Shown: positions 41,658 through 52,308, counted from the first letter of the stretch. The stretch: 62,866 bases of DNA from Brevibacterium sp. UMB1308A (GCF_030230605.1 NZ_JASPDO010000014.1:1-62866); one strand, 5' to 3'. Program-made: numbers and translations. The notes: generated by a model from the letters alone, not told the origin.

Positions 41658-42778
41658 TTAGCCTTCTCCAGTGCAGTAGTCACGGTTTCAACGAGTTCAT
41701 TCCAGCTGGCGTCGAACTTTTCTAGACCTTCGCGTTCGAGCTTCTCCATGACGTCGCCGTAGTGGACGCCGGCAACGGACAGTGCGTCGAGAATCCGGTC
41801 GGCCTCTTCGTACTGGCCAAACACCGTGTCACCATTGACTTCGCCGTGGTCGGCAAAAGCCACCATCGTCTTTTCTGGCATTGTGTTCACTGTGTCTGCA
41901 GTGATCAGGCCGTCGATGTACATGGTGTCGGAGTACTGGGGGTTTTTGGTTCCCGTCGATGCCCATAGTGGACGCTGCTTGTGAGCACCGGCGGCAGCCA
42001 GCACGGTGAAGCGTTCGGAGTCGAAGATCTCGGAGGCAATACGGTGAGCCAAGTGGCAGTTCGCAAGCCCGGCCTTGCCCTTGAGCTCCAAGAGCTCCTT
42101 GTCAGCGCCACTGTTCACCAGCTCGTCGATCCGGTTATCGATCTCGGTGTCGACGCGCGACACGAAAATCGAAGCGACGGACCGAATGTTGCTGATGTCG
42201 TGGCCGTGTTCCCGCGCGCGCTCCAAACCGTTGACGTAGGCCTCGACGACCTTGCGGTACCGGTCCAGCGAGAAGATCAGGGTCACGTTGACACTGATGC
42301 CTTCGGCAATCACACGGGTAATCGCTAAAAGACCTTCTTCGGTTGCGGGGATTTTGATCATGACGCCGTCACGGTCGACCATCGCGTGAAGCTTCTTCGC
42401 GTACTCAACCGTGCCTTCCGTGTCGTGTGCCAAATGCGGAGGCACCTCAATGGACACGCGCCCGTCTTCACCGCCAGTTGCCTGGTACACAGGAAGCAGA
42501 ATGTCACACGCTTCCGCAACGTCTTGCGTGGTCAGTACGTCGATTGCTTCATCGACACTGACGCCCTTAGCTGCGAGCTCAGCGACAGCTTCGTCATAGC
42601 CGTCACCTGCAAGAGCGGCCGCGAAGATGGTGGGGTTGGTGGTCACCCCCACCACCGACATCGTTTCGATTGCGTCGTTCAGACTTCCGGACGTAATCCG
42701 GGTCCGAGAAAGGTCGTCGAGCCACACGGAAACTCCGGCATGGCTGAGTGCTTGAAGGGACGGAACTGGAGTTGCCAT
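41654..42778 (-). CDS. tal: Transaldolase
   Basis: Transaldolase moves a dihydroxyacetone unit between sugar phosphates. The 374-residue protein carries the Schiff-base lysine in [12 protein letters not shown] and the N-terminal [13 protein letters not shown] typical of the long actinobacterial form. AGAGGTAGG precedes ATG 42778. It lies 29 bases after tkt and is coupled to pgi. Confidence 0.95.
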   Translation of the reverse strand: MATPVPSLQALSHAGVSVWLDDLSRTRITSGSLNDAIETMSVVGVTTNPTIFAAALAGDGYDEAVAELAAKGVSVDEAIDVLTTQDVAEACDILLPVYQATGGEDGRVSIEVPPHLAHDTEGTVEYAKKLHAMVDRDGVMIKIPATEEGLLAITRVIAEGISVNVTLIFSLDRYRKVVEAYVNGLERAREHGHDISNIRSVASIFVSRVDTEIDNRIDELVNSGADKELLELKGKAGLANCHLAHRIASEIFDSERFTVLAAAGAHKQRPLWASTGTKNPQYSDTMYIDGLITADTVNTMPEKTMVAFADHGEVNGDTVFGQYEEADRILDALSVAGVHYGDVMEKLEREGLEKFDASWNELVETVTTALEKAK

Positions 42779-42807
42779 GACCTACCTCTGGGTGGTGGGG
42801 GGTGAAA

Positions 42808-44886
42808 CTAGAGTGCCTGAACTGCTGCGATGGATTCGTGGGCCGCCTGCACAACAGCTCCAGGAGTGATCCCAAACTCACGGTAGAGAGTCTGGTAATC
42901 AGCCGAGGCGCCAAAGTGTTCGAGTGAAATGCACCGGCCTTCGGTTCCCACGTAACGGTGCCAGCTCATCGCCGTTCCCGCTTCGATACTCACACGTGCA
43001 CGCGCAGTAACCGGCAGAACCGCTTCCTTGTATTCGTCGTCCTGCTTGTCGAACCATTCGTGGCTGGGCATCGACACAACGCGCACGCGAGTGCCTTCCG
43101 CACGCAACTGTTGTGCTGCGTCCAAGGCGATTGCCACCTCGGACCCGGAAGCCATGAGGATGACGTCAAAGTTCTCCTCATCAGAAAGGACGTAGGCGCC
43201 TTTTGTCGCGCCCGAGGCGGCCGCAAGTTCCGTACGGTCGAGCACGGGGACTGCCTGGCGGGTGAGTGCGAGTCCGGTAGGGCCGTCGGTGCGGCGTAGC
43301 ATTTCGAGCCAGCACACAGCAGTTTCGTTGGCATCGGCTGGGCGCACGACGTCCAGGCCAGGAATGGCACGCAGTGAGCTCAAGTGCTCAACCGGCTGGT
43401 GGGTGGGCCCGTCTTCGCCCAGGCCAATCGAGTCGTGGGTCCATACGAAGATGACGGGAAGTTCCTGTAGAGCAGCCAGGCGAACCGCTGGACGCATGTA
43501 ATCGGAGAACACCAAGAACGTTCCGTTGTACGGGCGGGTGAGACCGTGGAGGGCCATTCCGTTGCACGCAAGCCCTGCGGCAAACTCACGGACACCAAAG
43601 TGCAGGTTGCGGCCGTACTCGTTGCCATCGAACGCTGTTGAGCTGCGGTCCTTGGGGAAGAAGGACGGCTCTCCCTTGATGAGGGTGTTGTTGGATCCGG
43701 CGAGGTCAGCCGAACCACCCCACAGCTCGGGCATGAGCGGGGCGATTGCGTTGAGAACCTGACCAGAAGCCGCGCGGGTGGCAACACCCTTGTCTGACGC
43801 TTCGAACGTTGGGAGGACGTCTTCCAATCCTGACGGAAGTTCGCGTGCCGTAAGTCGGTCCAACAGTTGCGCACGTTCAGGATTATCGGTGCGCCATGCC
43901 TCGAAGCGGGTGTTCCATTCTTCGTGTGCAGCACGGCCGCGGTCGACTACGGCGCGTGTGTGTTCAAGAACCTCAGGGGCAACGACAAAGGTTTCGTCGG
44001 CAGGGAAGTTCAGAATTTCTTTGGTTGCGCGGATTTCTTCGTCACCCAACGCTGCTCCGTGAGAAGCACCGGTGTTCTGCTTGTTGGGTGCTGGCCACGC
44101 AATGATGGTGGACAAACGAATGAACGACGGACGGGGGTCCTTCTTGGCTGCTTCGATTGCTGAGTGAAGCGCGTCGATGTCTTCTGTGTAACCGCCGTTT
44201 TCGTCGAGGAAGCTCACGTGCTGTGTGTGCCAACCGTAGGCGTCGTAGCGTGCGGTCACGTCTTCGGTAAATGCGATCGACGTGTTGTCTTCAATCGAGA
44301 TGCGGTTGTCATCCCAGATGACAATGAGGTTGTTCAAGCGCTGAGTCCCGGCAAGCGAGGATGCTTCACCGGACACACCTTCCTGAATGTCTCCGTCACC
44401 GGCGACCACGTAGATGAAGTGGTCAAAAACGGATTCACCCGGCGCGGTTTCAGGGTCCAAGAGTCCGCGTTCACGGCGGGACGCCATCGCCATACCCACT
44501 GCTGACGCCAGTCCGGAGCCCAAGGGACCAGTAGTGATTTCAACACCGTCGGTGTGCCCAACTTCTGGGTGTCCGGGAGTGAGCGAGCCCCATGTGCGAA
44601 GTGCTTTGAGGTCGTCAAGTTCAAGTCCGTAACCGGAGAGGAACAACTGGATGTACTGAGTGAGGCTCGAGTGACCTGCTGACAGAACAAAACGGTCTCG
44701 TCCCAACCAGTGAGAGTCAGAAGGGTCGTGAGTCAGAGCGTTCTGGTACAAGTAGTAGGCAACCGGCGCCAAACTCATGGCGGTTCCTGGGTGTCCATGG
44801 CCGGCGTTTTGAACGGCGTCAGCGGCCAAAAGGCGGGCGGTGTCGACCGCCAATCGATCAGTGTCAGACCAGTTGAGCGAGCTCAT
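42808..44886 (-). CDS. tkt: Transketolase
   Basis: Transketolase moves two-carbon units using thiamine diphosphate. The 692-residue protein has GHPGTAMSLAPVAYYL, the cofactor motif GDGDIQEGVSGEASS...WDDN, and the central EDGPTHQPVEHL. AGGAGG eight bases upstream supports ATG 44886. It leads the minus-strand tkt-tal-pgi operon. The 170-base gap to ctaB must carry both divergent promoters; TACAGT on the minus strand (44917-44922 region) and TAGACT on the plus strand (45001-45006) are the best -10 candidates, both weak. Confidence 0.96.
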   Translation of the reverse strand: MSSLNWSDTDRLAVDTARLLAADAVQNAGHGHPGTAMSLAPVAYYLYQNALTHDPSDSHWLGRDRFVLSAGHSSLTQYIQLFLSGYGLELDDLKALRTWGSLTPGHPEVGHTDGVEITTGPLGSGLASAVGMAMASRRERGLLDPETAPGESVFDHFIYVVAGDGDIQEGVSGEASSLAGTQRLNNLIVIWDDNRISIEDNTSIAFTEDVTARYDAYGWHTQHVSFLDENGGYTEDIDALHSAIEAAKKDPRPSFIRLSTIIAWPAPNKQNTGASHGAALGDEEIRATKEILNFPADETFVVAPEVLEHTRAVVDRGRAAHEEWNTRFEAWRTDNPERAQLLDRLTARELPSGLEDVLPTFEASDKGVATRAASGQVLNAIAPLMPELWGGSADLAGSNNTLIKGEPSFFPKDRSSTAFDGNEYGRNLHFGVREFAAGLACNGMALHGLTRPYNGTFLVFSDYMRPAVRLAALQELPVIFVWTHDSIGLGEDGPTHQPVEHLSSLRAIPGLDVVRPADANETAVCWLEMLRRTDGPTGLALTRQAVPVLDRTELAAASGATKGAYVLSDEENFDVILMASGSEVAIALDAAQQLRAEGTRVRVVSMPSHEWFDKQDDEYKEAVLPVTARARVSIEAGTAMSWHRYVGTEGRCISLEHFGASADYQTLYREFGITPGAVVQAAHESIAAVQAL

Positions 44887-45056
44887 GAAAGGGCGTTCCT
44901 CCTGTAGGCGGTTTTCACTTCAAACTGTACAAGGTTTGAGCCGTCAGTGAGATGTTCTACGACATGTAGCGCTATGACTGGCAATATGCTGAGAACCGAG
45001 TAGACTTGTTCTATCTATGCGCACCGTGCATATCTTCTTGTGGAGGGAGTCTGTGG

Positions 45057-46049
45057 GTGAGTTCACATCACCGTGACGTAGTCAGGACCGCCGGAAGCGA
45101 AGCAATTGAAGAAGCTCCGCTCCAACGCGTAATCGACGAACGTCGACGAGGCAGCAAACCGCGTAGCAAATTCAGGGCATACATCGCGCTGACAAAACCT
45201 CGCGTTATTGAACTGCTACTGGTAACAACCGCTCCCGTCATGTTCCTCGCGCAACGCGGTCTCCCTGACTGGTGGCTGATCCTCGCGACCCTTGTCGGTG
45301 GATCTGCAGCTGCGGCCTCTGCGTCCGTGTTCAACTGCTACTTGGACCGTGACATCGACGCCAAGATGCACCGCACGGAAAACCGTCCGCTCGTCACAGG
45401 CGAGGTGACCCCAAGGGAAGCGCTCGTCTTTGCGTTTGCATTGGGAATCGGGTCCATTTTCTGGATGGGTGGATTCACGAACTGGGTCGCAGCCGGCCTG
45501 ACAGCCATTGCGATCCTCTTGTACGTAGTGTTTTACACCATCATGCTCAAACGTCACACCACACAGAACATCGTGTGGGGTGGAGCAGCCGGATGTATGC
45601 CAGTTCTTATCGGCTGGTCAGCGGTTACTGGTTCGCTGGCGCTTGAACCGTTCATTCTTTTCTTGGTTGTCTTCTTCTGGACTCCACCGCACTACTGGCC
45701 ACTAGCCATTAAGTACAAGCGGGACTACGACGCTGCCGGTGTCCCCATGTTGCCGTCCAAGGTACCCCCGGCCTCGGTAGGTAAGCAGATCATTCTGTAC
45801 GCCTGGGCCATGGTTCTTTCCAGCCTGGCGTTGATCCCTCTTGCACCCATGGGGCCGCTCTACATTGGCGTTGCAGTTCTGGCCGGTGCGTGGTTCCTCT
45901 ATGAGTGCTACACGTTCGTGCGTCGCGCCAAGCAGGGGCTGTCCGGAACACGCCTGCGCGCTATGAAGGTTTTCCACGGGTCGATCACATACCTTTCGGT
46001 GTTGTTCCTTGCCGTTGCGATCGACCCGTTCCTCAACCCGTTCGTTTAA
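45057..46049 (+). CDS. ctaB: Protohaem IX farnesyltransferase (haem O synthase)
   Basis: CtaB adds the farnesyl tail to haem B, giving haem O for the aa3-type oxidase. The 330-residue UbiA-type protein has about nine helices, the aspartate motif [15 protein letters not shown] and a second polar motif in the YKRDYDAAG loop. I chose GTG 45057 because GGAGGGAG lies at 45042-45049; an upstream in-frame ATG-less extension lacks support. It is divergent from tkt, as in many Actinobacteria, and overlaps the convergent ABC gene by four bases. Confidence 0.93.
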   Translation: MSSHHRDVVRTAGSEAIEEAPLQRVIDERRRGSKPRSKFRAYIALTKPRVIELLLVTTAPVMFLAQRGLPDWWLILATLVGGSAAAASASVFNCYLDRDIDAKMHRTENRPLVTGEVTPREALVFAFALGIGSIFWMGGFTNWVAAGLTAIAILLYVVFYTIMLKRHTTQNIVWGGAAGCMPVLIGWSAVTGSLALEPFILFLVVFFWTPPHYWPLAIKYKRDYDAAGVPMLPSKVPPASVGKQIILYAWAMVLSSLALIPLAPMGPLYIGVAVLAGAWFLYECYTFVRRAKQGLSGTRLRAMKVFHGSITYLSVLFLAVAIDPFLNPFV

Positions 46050-47830
46050 GCCTCACCTACGGAAGCTGCGTGTAGGTCAGCGTACTTACCACCTCGGGCA
46101 AGGAGCTCTTCATGAGTTCCCGACTCCACGATGCGCCCGGCTTCCATCACAACGATCAGATCCGCGTTGCGGATCGTTGAAAGCCGGTGAGCGATCACGA
46201 AACTCGTGCGACCGGAACGCAAACGGTTCATCGCCTCCTGAACTAACACCTCGGTGCGGGTATCCACCGACGAGGTCGCCTCGTCGAGAACGAGAATGTC
46301 AGGGTTGGACACGAACGCACGCGCGATCGTGATGAGCTGGCGTTCACCCGCGGAGACATTGCCACCGGATTCGTCGATCACCGTGTCATAGCCGTCAGGC
46401 AAGTGGGCCACAAACCTGTCCACATAGGCAGCCTCACCGGCTGCCAGGACGTCTTCGCGTGTGGCGTCCTCGCGACCGTACGCGATGTTGTCGTAGATGG
46501 TTCCGCTAAACAGCCACGTGTCCTGCAGAACCATGCCAATGGGGGAGCGAAGCTGATGACGGTCGATGTCGCGGATATCCACGCCGTCGAGGTAAATAGC
46601 GCCACCAGTGACGTCATAGAAGCGTAAGAGCAGGTTGACCAGAGTGGTCTTACCCGAACCGGTATGTCCTACGATCGCAACCGTCTGCCCACCGTCAACT
46701 GTGAGGCTGAGGTCCCGGATGAATGGTTGCTCTGGGTCATAGGAAAAGTCCACGGATCGGAACTCTACTTTGCCGTGAGTGAGAGCGAAGTCAGGGTGGC
46801 GACCAGTGTCGGCGACCTCTTCGGGCTGATTGAGGAGCTCGTAGACGCGTTCCGCGCTGGCGGCCGCTGACTGCAGCTGTGACGCAATCCCTCCTAACTG
46901 GGCCAACGGTTGCGAGAACTGACGTGAGTACTGGATAAAGGCCTGCACGGACCCCAAGGTCATCGCACCAGACGCAACCCGGACCGCACCTACGACGGCG
47001 ATTCCCACGAACACCAGGTTCGAAACAAACATCATCGCCGGCATCATTGACCCGGACAAGAACTGTGCCTTGCGTGAAGCGTTGTAGACCTCTGTGTTTG
47101 AGCGGGCAAAGGTTTCCGTGGCCTGTGGCGTGGCGTTGTAGATGGCCAAGAGTTCGTGCCCAGAGATCGACTCCTCAATGTGGGCATTGAGCTTGCCAGT
47201 TTCCGACCACTGGATGCGGAACTGGGCCTGCGACCTCACGCCCAGAATTGCCATGACAACGGCCGTGAGCGGAATCGTGGCCAACGCTACGAGTGTGAGC
47301 TCCCACGAAATCCAGAACATCACGGACAGGACACCCACCACGGTGATGACGGACGTCACAATCGTTTCCATGTTTTGGTTGAGAGCAGTGTTGATGTTGT
47401 CCAGATCGTTGTTGAGCTTCGAGAGAAGGTCTCCGCGTTTTTGGGAGTCCAAGAACTTGAGCGGAAGGCGGTGGACCTTGTTTTCGACGCGCTCACGCAG
47501 AGCGTAGAGCACCCGCTGAATGGCCTCGTTGAAGAGCCAGCCGCCAGCGAAAGTGAAAGACTCGGCGATTAAGTACAACACAACCACGATGAGCAAAAGT
47601 CTTGCGAGCAACCCAAAATCAATACCTGTGTCGCTAGTGAAACCATCGAACACGGTGTCCGTGGCAAGTCCCAGAACGTAAGGACCTGCAATCGTGAGGC
47701 ACGTTCCCACGGTGATGCCCACGAAACCAAGAATCATGGGCACGCGCTCATACCGAAACTCGCGGGTGAGCGTGGCAACGGTTTTCCAGAAGTTCTGGGC
47801 CTTTTCGTGTGGTTCCTGTTCTTCGCTCAC
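46046..47830 (-). CDS. ABC exporter half-transporter, canonical-Walker-B partner
   Basis: A 594-residue fusion of a six-helix membrane domain (about 25-320) and an ATPase domain (about 350-590). Walker A is GHTGSGKTT, Walker B is [12 protein letters not shown] with the catalytic Glu intact, and the switch histidine is in VIAHRLST, but the signature is VSAGERQ in place of LSGGQ. This is the pattern of the consensus-Walker partner in heterodimeric exporters such as TM287/288. The substrate is unknown. The GTG start overlaps the stop of the upstream partner by four bases. Confidence 0.9.
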   Translation of the reverse strand: MSEEQEPHEKAQNFWKTVATLTREFRYERVPMILGFVGITVGTCLTIAGPYVLGLATDTVFDGFTSDTGIDFGLLARLLLIVVVLYLIAESFTFAGGWLFNEAIQRVLYALRERVENKVHRLPLKFLDSQKRGDLLSKLNNDLDNINTALNQNMETIVTSVITVVGVLSVMFWISWELTLVALATIPLTAVVMAILGVRSQAQFRIQWSETGKLNAHIEESISGHELLAIYNATPQATETFARSNTEVYNASRKAQFLSGSMMPAMMFVSNLVFVGIAVVGAVRVASGAMTLGSVQAFIQYSRQFSQPLAQLGGIASQLQSAAASAERVYELLNQPEEVADTGRHPDFALTHGKVEFRSVDFSYDPEQPFIRDLSLTVDGGQTVAIVGHTGSGKTTLVNLLLRFYDVTGGAIYLDGVDIRDIDRHQLRSPIGMVLQDTWLFSGTIYDNIAYGREDATREDVLAAGEAAYVDRFVAHLPDGYDTVIDESGGNVSAGERQLITIARAFVSNPDILVLDEATSSVDTRTEVLVQEAMNRLRSGRTSFVIAHRLSTIRNADLIVVMEAGRIVESGTHEELLARGGKYADLHAASVGEA

Positions 47831-49551
47831 AGCGCCTCCTGGGTTGCCTGCGATTCTGCGATCTCTCGGTAGACCGGTGAGGTCTCCATTAGGTTCTCGT
47901 GGGTTCCTTGTGCAACGACACGTCCACGATCTAGCACCACGATGGTGTCGGCGGTTCGGGCTGAAGAGATACGTTGCGTAATGATGAGGCTGGTTGCAGC
48001 TACATTGCTTAGTGCTTGTCGCAGTTGCAAATCTGTTGCCGTGTCGAGCGCGGAAAACGAGTCATCGAACACAAGTACGGGTGCGCGTCTGGCAAGCGCC
48101 ATTGCGATTGCGATGCGCTGGCGTTGACCACCCGAGAGGTTCTTTCCACCTTGGTTGATCTCAAAGTCCAACTGCCCGTTGAGTTCACGCACAAAGTCGT
48201 CTGCTTGTGCGATGTGCAAGGCATTCCACAGTTCCTCATCGCTGGCCGCGGGGTTGCCTAAACGAAGATTCTGGGCGACCGTTGCGCCAAACACGTACGG
48301 ATTCTGCGCAACATAACCAAACTGGGTGCCCAGGGTGTCGCGGGAAATGTCCTGGATGGGTACCCCACCCACAAATACCCTGCCCGAGGTGGGCTCCAAG
48401 AGCCGCACGAGAAGTTTGGCAAGCGTGGTCTTGCCGGAGCCGGTAGCACCGATAACAGCGACCGTGGATCCCACCTCGGCGGAAAAACTCACATCCTGCA
48501 CAACGGGCCGTTCCGCACCCGGGTAGGAAAAGGTCACGTCCCGAAACTCGAACGTGCCCGGGCTGGGAAGCTCATCAACGCGCCCACTGTCCCGATCAAG
48601 GTGGACCTGCGTATCCATGACGTCGACAAGCCTGCCGGCCGCCACCTCGGCGCGGGGAACCATCATGGACATGAACGAGAACATGAGAACGCCCATCATG
48701 ATGAGCATGAGGTACTGGATGAACGCGACAACGGTGCCCACCTGTGAAGTACCAGCCTCAACCCCGTGTGCGCCAAACCACACGACGGCTGCGGTTCCCA
48801 CGTTAATGAGAATAAAAACAATGGGGTACAGCGCAACAAAGTAGCGACCCACGATGAGGCTCGCGCGCGTCATGTCGCGGTTGGTCTGGGCAAAGCGCTT
48901 CTTCTCAACGTCCTCTTTGCCAAAGGCGCGAATCACCCGGGTGCCTGAGAGCTGCTGGGACAGCACCGACCCCATCGCATCGATGCGCCGCTGCATGACT
49001 TGGAAACTCGGCACCATGCCGCGTACAGCAAGCGCCATGCCAACCGCCAGAATCACCACTGTCACCACGATCACCCACGACAGGGTGGGGTCTTGTGCGA
49101 ACGCCATGATGAGACCGCCGAAAGCCATGACCGGGGCCATCACCATCATGGTCATCGCCATGGTGAGGAACTGTTGCACTTGGCGTACATCGTTGGTTGA
49201 CCGGGTGATGAGGCTGGAGACCCCAAAGGTCTGGGCTTCTTGGTGTCCAAAGGTCATGACCTTTGCGAAGAAGTCACGGCGAATGTCGCGGGCGACCGAC
49301 ATCGATACGTATGACCCTGCGGCCACTTCGATGACTGCGGTTGCAAGCTGTGCGAGGGCGACAATGAGCATGACCCCGCCCAGTTGCCACACTAGTGTCA
49401 GGTTGCCTTGGGCGATGCCGTCGTCGATCACGCGCGCGTTAAGGGCAGGGAGTAGAAGTGATCCCATCACTTGGGCGAGCGTAAAAACCAGAATGAGTAT
49501 GAGCCCTACCGGATAAGCGCTGACGTAGCGCTTAAAGATCGCAAAAAGCAC
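47827..49551 (-). CDS. ABC exporter half-transporter, degenerate-site partner
   Basis: A 574-residue membrane-plus-ATPase protein. Walker A GATGSGKTT and signature LSGGQRQRI are intact, but the Walker B ends VLVFDDSFSALD (Asp replaces the catalytic Glu) and the switch region is LIITQRISS (Gln replaces His). Combined with the downstream partner this gives one working and one degenerate ATP site, as in TM287/288 and BmrCD-type multidrug exporters. The start is GTG 49551; ctaA ends just upstream at 49561. Confidence 0.9.
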   Translation of the reverse strand: MLFAIFKRYVSAYPVGLILILVFTLAQVMGSLLLPALNARVIDDGIAQGNLTLVWQLGGVMLIVALAQLATAVIEVAAGSYVSMSVARDIRRDFFAKVMTFGHQEAQTFGVSSLITRSTNDVRQVQQFLTMAMTMMVMAPVMAFGGLIMAFAQDPTLSWVIVVTVVILAVGMALAVRGMVPSFQVMQRRIDAMGSVLSQQLSGTRVIRAFGKEDVEKKRFAQTNRDMTRASLIVGRYFVALYPIVFILINVGTAAVVWFGAHGVEAGTSQVGTVVAFIQYLMLIMMGVLMFSFMSMMVPRAEVAAGRLVDVMDTQVHLDRDSGRVDELPSPGTFEFRDVTFSYPGAERPVVQDVSFSAEVGSTVAVIGATGSGKTTLAKLLVRLLEPTSGRVFVGGVPIQDISRDTLGTQFGYVAQNPYVFGATVAQNLRLGNPAASDEELWNALHIAQADDFVRELNGQLDFEINQGGKNLSGGQRQRIAIAMALARRAPVLVFDDSFSALDTATDLQLRQALSNVAATSLIITQRISSARTADTIVVLDRGRVVAQGTHENLMETSPVYREIAESQATQEAL

Positions 49552-49560
49552 AAAGTCAGT

Positions 49561-50502
49561 TTACGCCGAGGTGGTCTCCGGTTGAGCGTTGCGACTTGCC
49601 GAGGTGGGGAGCGGGTCGCGTTGGTAGACGCTGTCGACAACGAAAACGGCAGCGGTGATGACGAGGCACAGGCCTGCGATGTGTGCCATGACGAGTGGAA
49701 CGGGAAGGCCGGTGAAGAACTGGGTGTAACCGATGATTCCCTGTGCGACTTCGACGATGAGCAGGAAGGTGAATGCACGTGTGGCGCTTGCGAGTTTCTC
49801 TTTGCGCGCGAGGACAAGGCCGTAGATGGTGCCAGCCGTCATGAGCCACACGGGGATTGCGTGGAGTCGTGACATGAGTAAGGTGTTCAGCCCGTTGCGG
49901 GCGCTGATTTCGTCACCTGCGTGTGGGCCGGCGCCAGTGACAAGAACTCCCATGGCAACAACGATTGCGCAGAGGATGCCTACTGCCCACGCGACCGTGA
50001 CCAGAGTTCGCGAAGCGATGGGACGTGGATTGGCTCCAGTGTCACGCGTGCGCTTAACCATGTACGCGGAAAGAGCAACAGCCAGGGCAGAAGGAATGAA
50101 GTGGGCAGCTACAATCCACGGGTTGAGCTGGGTGCGAACCGTGACACCACCCAGAATGGCCTGGAACGGAACGACTGCAAACAGTAGAACGGCCATGCGA
50201 AACAGGTCAGAGCGGGTGGACCTAAGGGGCCACAGGGCGATCACGACGAAGAGCGAATACAGGCCAAGGACGACACCCAGGACACGGTTGCCGAACTCGA
50301 TGAACCCGTGAATACCCATTTCGGGGGTGTTGGTCAGAGACGAATCCGTACACATTGGCCAGTTAGGGCATCCCAGTCCCGAACCGGTCAAGCGGACAGC
50401 GGCACCGGTGAACACAATGAGGGCCTGCAACAACAACAGACCCACAGCAAGCCAGTACACGTATCGGTTGACTTCGGTTGCTTGCCAAGACGACTTCGAC
50501 AT
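49561..50502 (-). CDS. ctaA: Haem A synthase
   Basis: CtaA oxidises the C8 methyl of haem O to a formyl group, giving haem A. The 313-residue protein has eight predicted helices, with the GAAVRLTGSGLGCPNWPMC segment, GFIEFGNRVLG, AAHFIPSALAV and SRLHAIPVW holding the haem-ligand histidines and the loop cysteine. I chose ATG 50502 (MSKSSWQ); a 27-codon-longer form runs into the ABC permease gene and is not membrane-like. It works with ctaB at 45057. Confidence 0.92.
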   Translation of the reverse strand: MSKSSWQATEVNRYVYWLAVGLLLLQALIVFTGAAVRLTGSGLGCPNWPMCTDSSLTNTPEMGIHGFIEFGNRVLGVVLGLYSLFVVIALWPLRSTRSDLFRMAVLLFAVVPFQAILGGVTVRTQLNPWIVAAHFIPSALAVALSAYMVKRTRDTGANPRPIASRTLVTVAWAVGILCAIVVAMGVLVTGAGPHAGDEISARNGLNTLLMSRLHAIPVWLMTAGTIYGLVLARKEKLASATRAFTFLLIVEVAQGIIGYTQFFTGLPVPLVMAHIAGLCLVITAAVFVVDSVYQRDPLPTSASRNAQPETTSA

Positions 50503-50503
50503 G

Positions 50504-51271
50504 TCACTTACTTTCAAACGAGAACCATGTGGCTCCGGCGATAATACCGAGCACAGCCCAGACCAACAAGACGAGTTGAGCACTCCAGTCTACACCTCCG
50601 GAAACCAGTGCCGTACGCAACGAATCGCCCATTGCGCCAAAAGGGGTGAGCGATGCGATTGTGCCCCACAAGCCGGGATGTTTGACGACGAGCCCGCCTA
50701 CTCCGGCGCCTGCAACCCAGAGGATGTTCGATCCAGCAAGCACGGCCTCGGCCCGGGCAGTACCTGCGAATGCGAGCGCCAGGGCAGTCAGGGCGGCAGT
50801 ACCTAAAAACCACGAGAGGAAGATGCCGAGGAGCTGGGGGAGGGAGACGGTGATTTCCAAGTTCACGGGGAGAACAGCGATGACAATGAACATGACCAGT
50901 AGTTGCACGGCGGTCACGATGTAGACGGAGATGATCTTTGCAAGGATCAGCCCGGTGCTGCCCAGGGGGGTTGTTGCTAGTTGGCGAAGCACTCCGTAGC
51001 GACGGTCGAATCCGGTAGCGATTGCTTGCCCGGTGAAGGCCGAGGCCGCAATTGATAGGCCCAGTCCGGCGGACGCGGCAATAATGTTGCGTTGGTCCTC
51101 GGAGTAGCCAAAGACGGTGACGACGTCGGTCGTTGCCAGCACGAGGAGCGCGCCGATGGGCAAGGCGAAGGACAAGAAGAGCTGTTCTGCGTTGGACAGG
51201 GTGGTGCGTAGCTCGAAGAGCGACTGTGCCCACACTCGCTGAGCCAAGGGTGCAATCTGCGGAGTAGTCAT
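50504..51271 (-). CDS. ABC-2 type transporter permease
   Basis: A 255-residue protein with six predicted helices and the ABC-2 layout. Its ATG overlaps the stop of the ATPase gene (ATGA), so the pair encodes one transporter. The substrate is unknown. A two-gene ABC-2 system between ctaA and sufR is widespread in Actinobacteria, which hints at a link to haem or iron-sulfur metabolism, though this is only positional. Confidence 0.88.
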   Translation of the reverse strand: MTTPQIAPLAQRVWAQSLFELRTTLSNAEQLFLSFALPIGALLVLATTDVVTVFGYSEDQRNIIAASAGLGLSIAASAFTGQAIATGFDRRYGVLRQLATTPLGSTGLILAKIISVYIVTAVQLLVMFIVIAVLPVNLEITVSLPQLLGIFLSWFLGTAALTALALAFAGTARAEAVLAGSNILWVAGAGVGGLVVKHPGLWGTIASLTPFGAMGDSLRTALVSGGVDWSAQLVLLVWAVLGIIAGATWFSFESK

Positions 51272-52188
51272 GAGCGCAGTGTCCTTCCAGTCAGGTCGAG
51301 GAAGACATCGTCAAGTGAACGTGACGCTAGAGACAGGGACGTGATGTGAGCGTCAGCGTCGTTGAGAAGCCCGGTGATCGCGTGCACTTTTTCAGTGGTG
51401 AATTCACCGGTGATCGTGACGGTTCCGTCCTTAGCGATGTCCACGTCACCATATGAGTGGAATTGGGCGATGAGCTGTTCGTTGAGCTGTTCGGCGCGGA
51501 CCGTCAGGGCTGAACTACCGTCGCCGGTGAGTTCAGCAACCGTCCCGTGAGAGATCACCCGTCCCTTGTCAATGATGGTGACGTAGTCGGACAGAGAAGC
51601 GGCGTCGTCCATGTCGTGTGTTGTAAGAACAACGGCTACGCCTTGCTCACGCAGTTCTTCGACGATTGCGAACACCGCTAAGCGCGACTGGGGGTCAAGG
51701 CCGGCGGTGGGCTCGTCGAGAAACACTAACTGGGGTTTGCCAATCAGTGCAGCTGCCATACCCACACGTTGCTTTTGCCCGCCTGACATGCGTCGGATCG
51801 TGCGGTCGGCAAACGCAGTGATGCCTAAGCGTTCGGCGAGTTCGTGGTAGTCCGCAGGATCGGCGTACATGCGCGAAAGGTTTTTCAGAATCTTGAGTGG
51901 CTTCGATGCCATGGGCAGTCCGCCATCTTGCAACATGACCCCAGCAAGCGCGCTTGAGTACGTGTGTTCCTTGACTGGGTCGTAGCCGAAAATTCGAGCG
52001 TAACCAGATGTCGGTTTAAGAAGTCCCACCGAGGCGGCGATGGTTGTTGATTTCCCTGCGCCGTTGGGCCCTAAAAGCGAGTGCACGGTGCCGCGTTCGA
52101 CAGTGAGAGAAACGTTGTCGACTGCGCGGACGTTCCCAAAGTTAACGCTCACTGCGTCAAGGGCTAAGGGGTGGTTTGGATTGGTCAC
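51268..52188 (-). CDS. ABC-2 type transporter ATP-binding protein
   Basis: A 306-residue ATPase with Walker A GPNGAGKST, signature MSGGQKQRV, Walker B LVFLDEPTAGLD and switch histidine TTHDMDDA. The C-terminal 80 residues form a DrrA-like regulatory extension. GTG 52188 is preceded by GAGGAGTC. It is divergent from sufR. Confidence 0.92.
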   Translation of the reverse strand: MTNPNHPLALDAVSVNFGNVRAVDNVSLTVERGTVHSLLGPNGAGKSTTIAASVGLLKPTSGYARIFGYDPVKEHTYSSALAGVMLQDGGLPMASKPLKILKNLSRMYADPADYHELAERLGITAFADRTIRRMSGGQKQRVGMAAALIGKPQLVFLDEPTAGLDPQSRLAVFAIVEELREQGVAVVLTTHDMDDAASLSDYVTIIDKGRVISHGTVAELTGDGSSALTVRAEQLNEQLIAQFHSYGDVDIAKDGTVTITGEFTTEKVHAITGLLNDADAHITSLSLASRSLDDVFLDLTGRTLRS

Positions 52189-52259
52189 GACTCCTCAGTG
52201 TAGTGAGTTCGAAGTGGAGAACTTAGGCGACCCTGGTTTTACAGGGAATTATTTAGGGC

Positions 52260-52272
52260 ACAATAGTGTTGT
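52260..52272 (+). promoter_or_regulatory. Candidate SufR operator
   Basis: ACAA-TAGTG-TTGT is a short inverted repeat located 37 bases before the sufR GTG and downstream of TTTACA (52238-52243), a possible -35. Its position over the expected -10 region suits self-repression by apo/holo SufR. Spacing and sequence resemble, but do not match exactly, published CAAC-N6-GTTG and ACACT-N5-TGTGA sites. Confidence 0.35.
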
Positions 52273-52308
52273 TGAATAGCGAACGACCCGCATTCGGAGA
52301 GGACTTAC

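Noticed and set aside
50503..50583. Longer ctaA reading
   Set aside because: It adds 27 residues that overlap the ABC permease gene and do not resemble CtaA; ATG 50502 gives the normal start.
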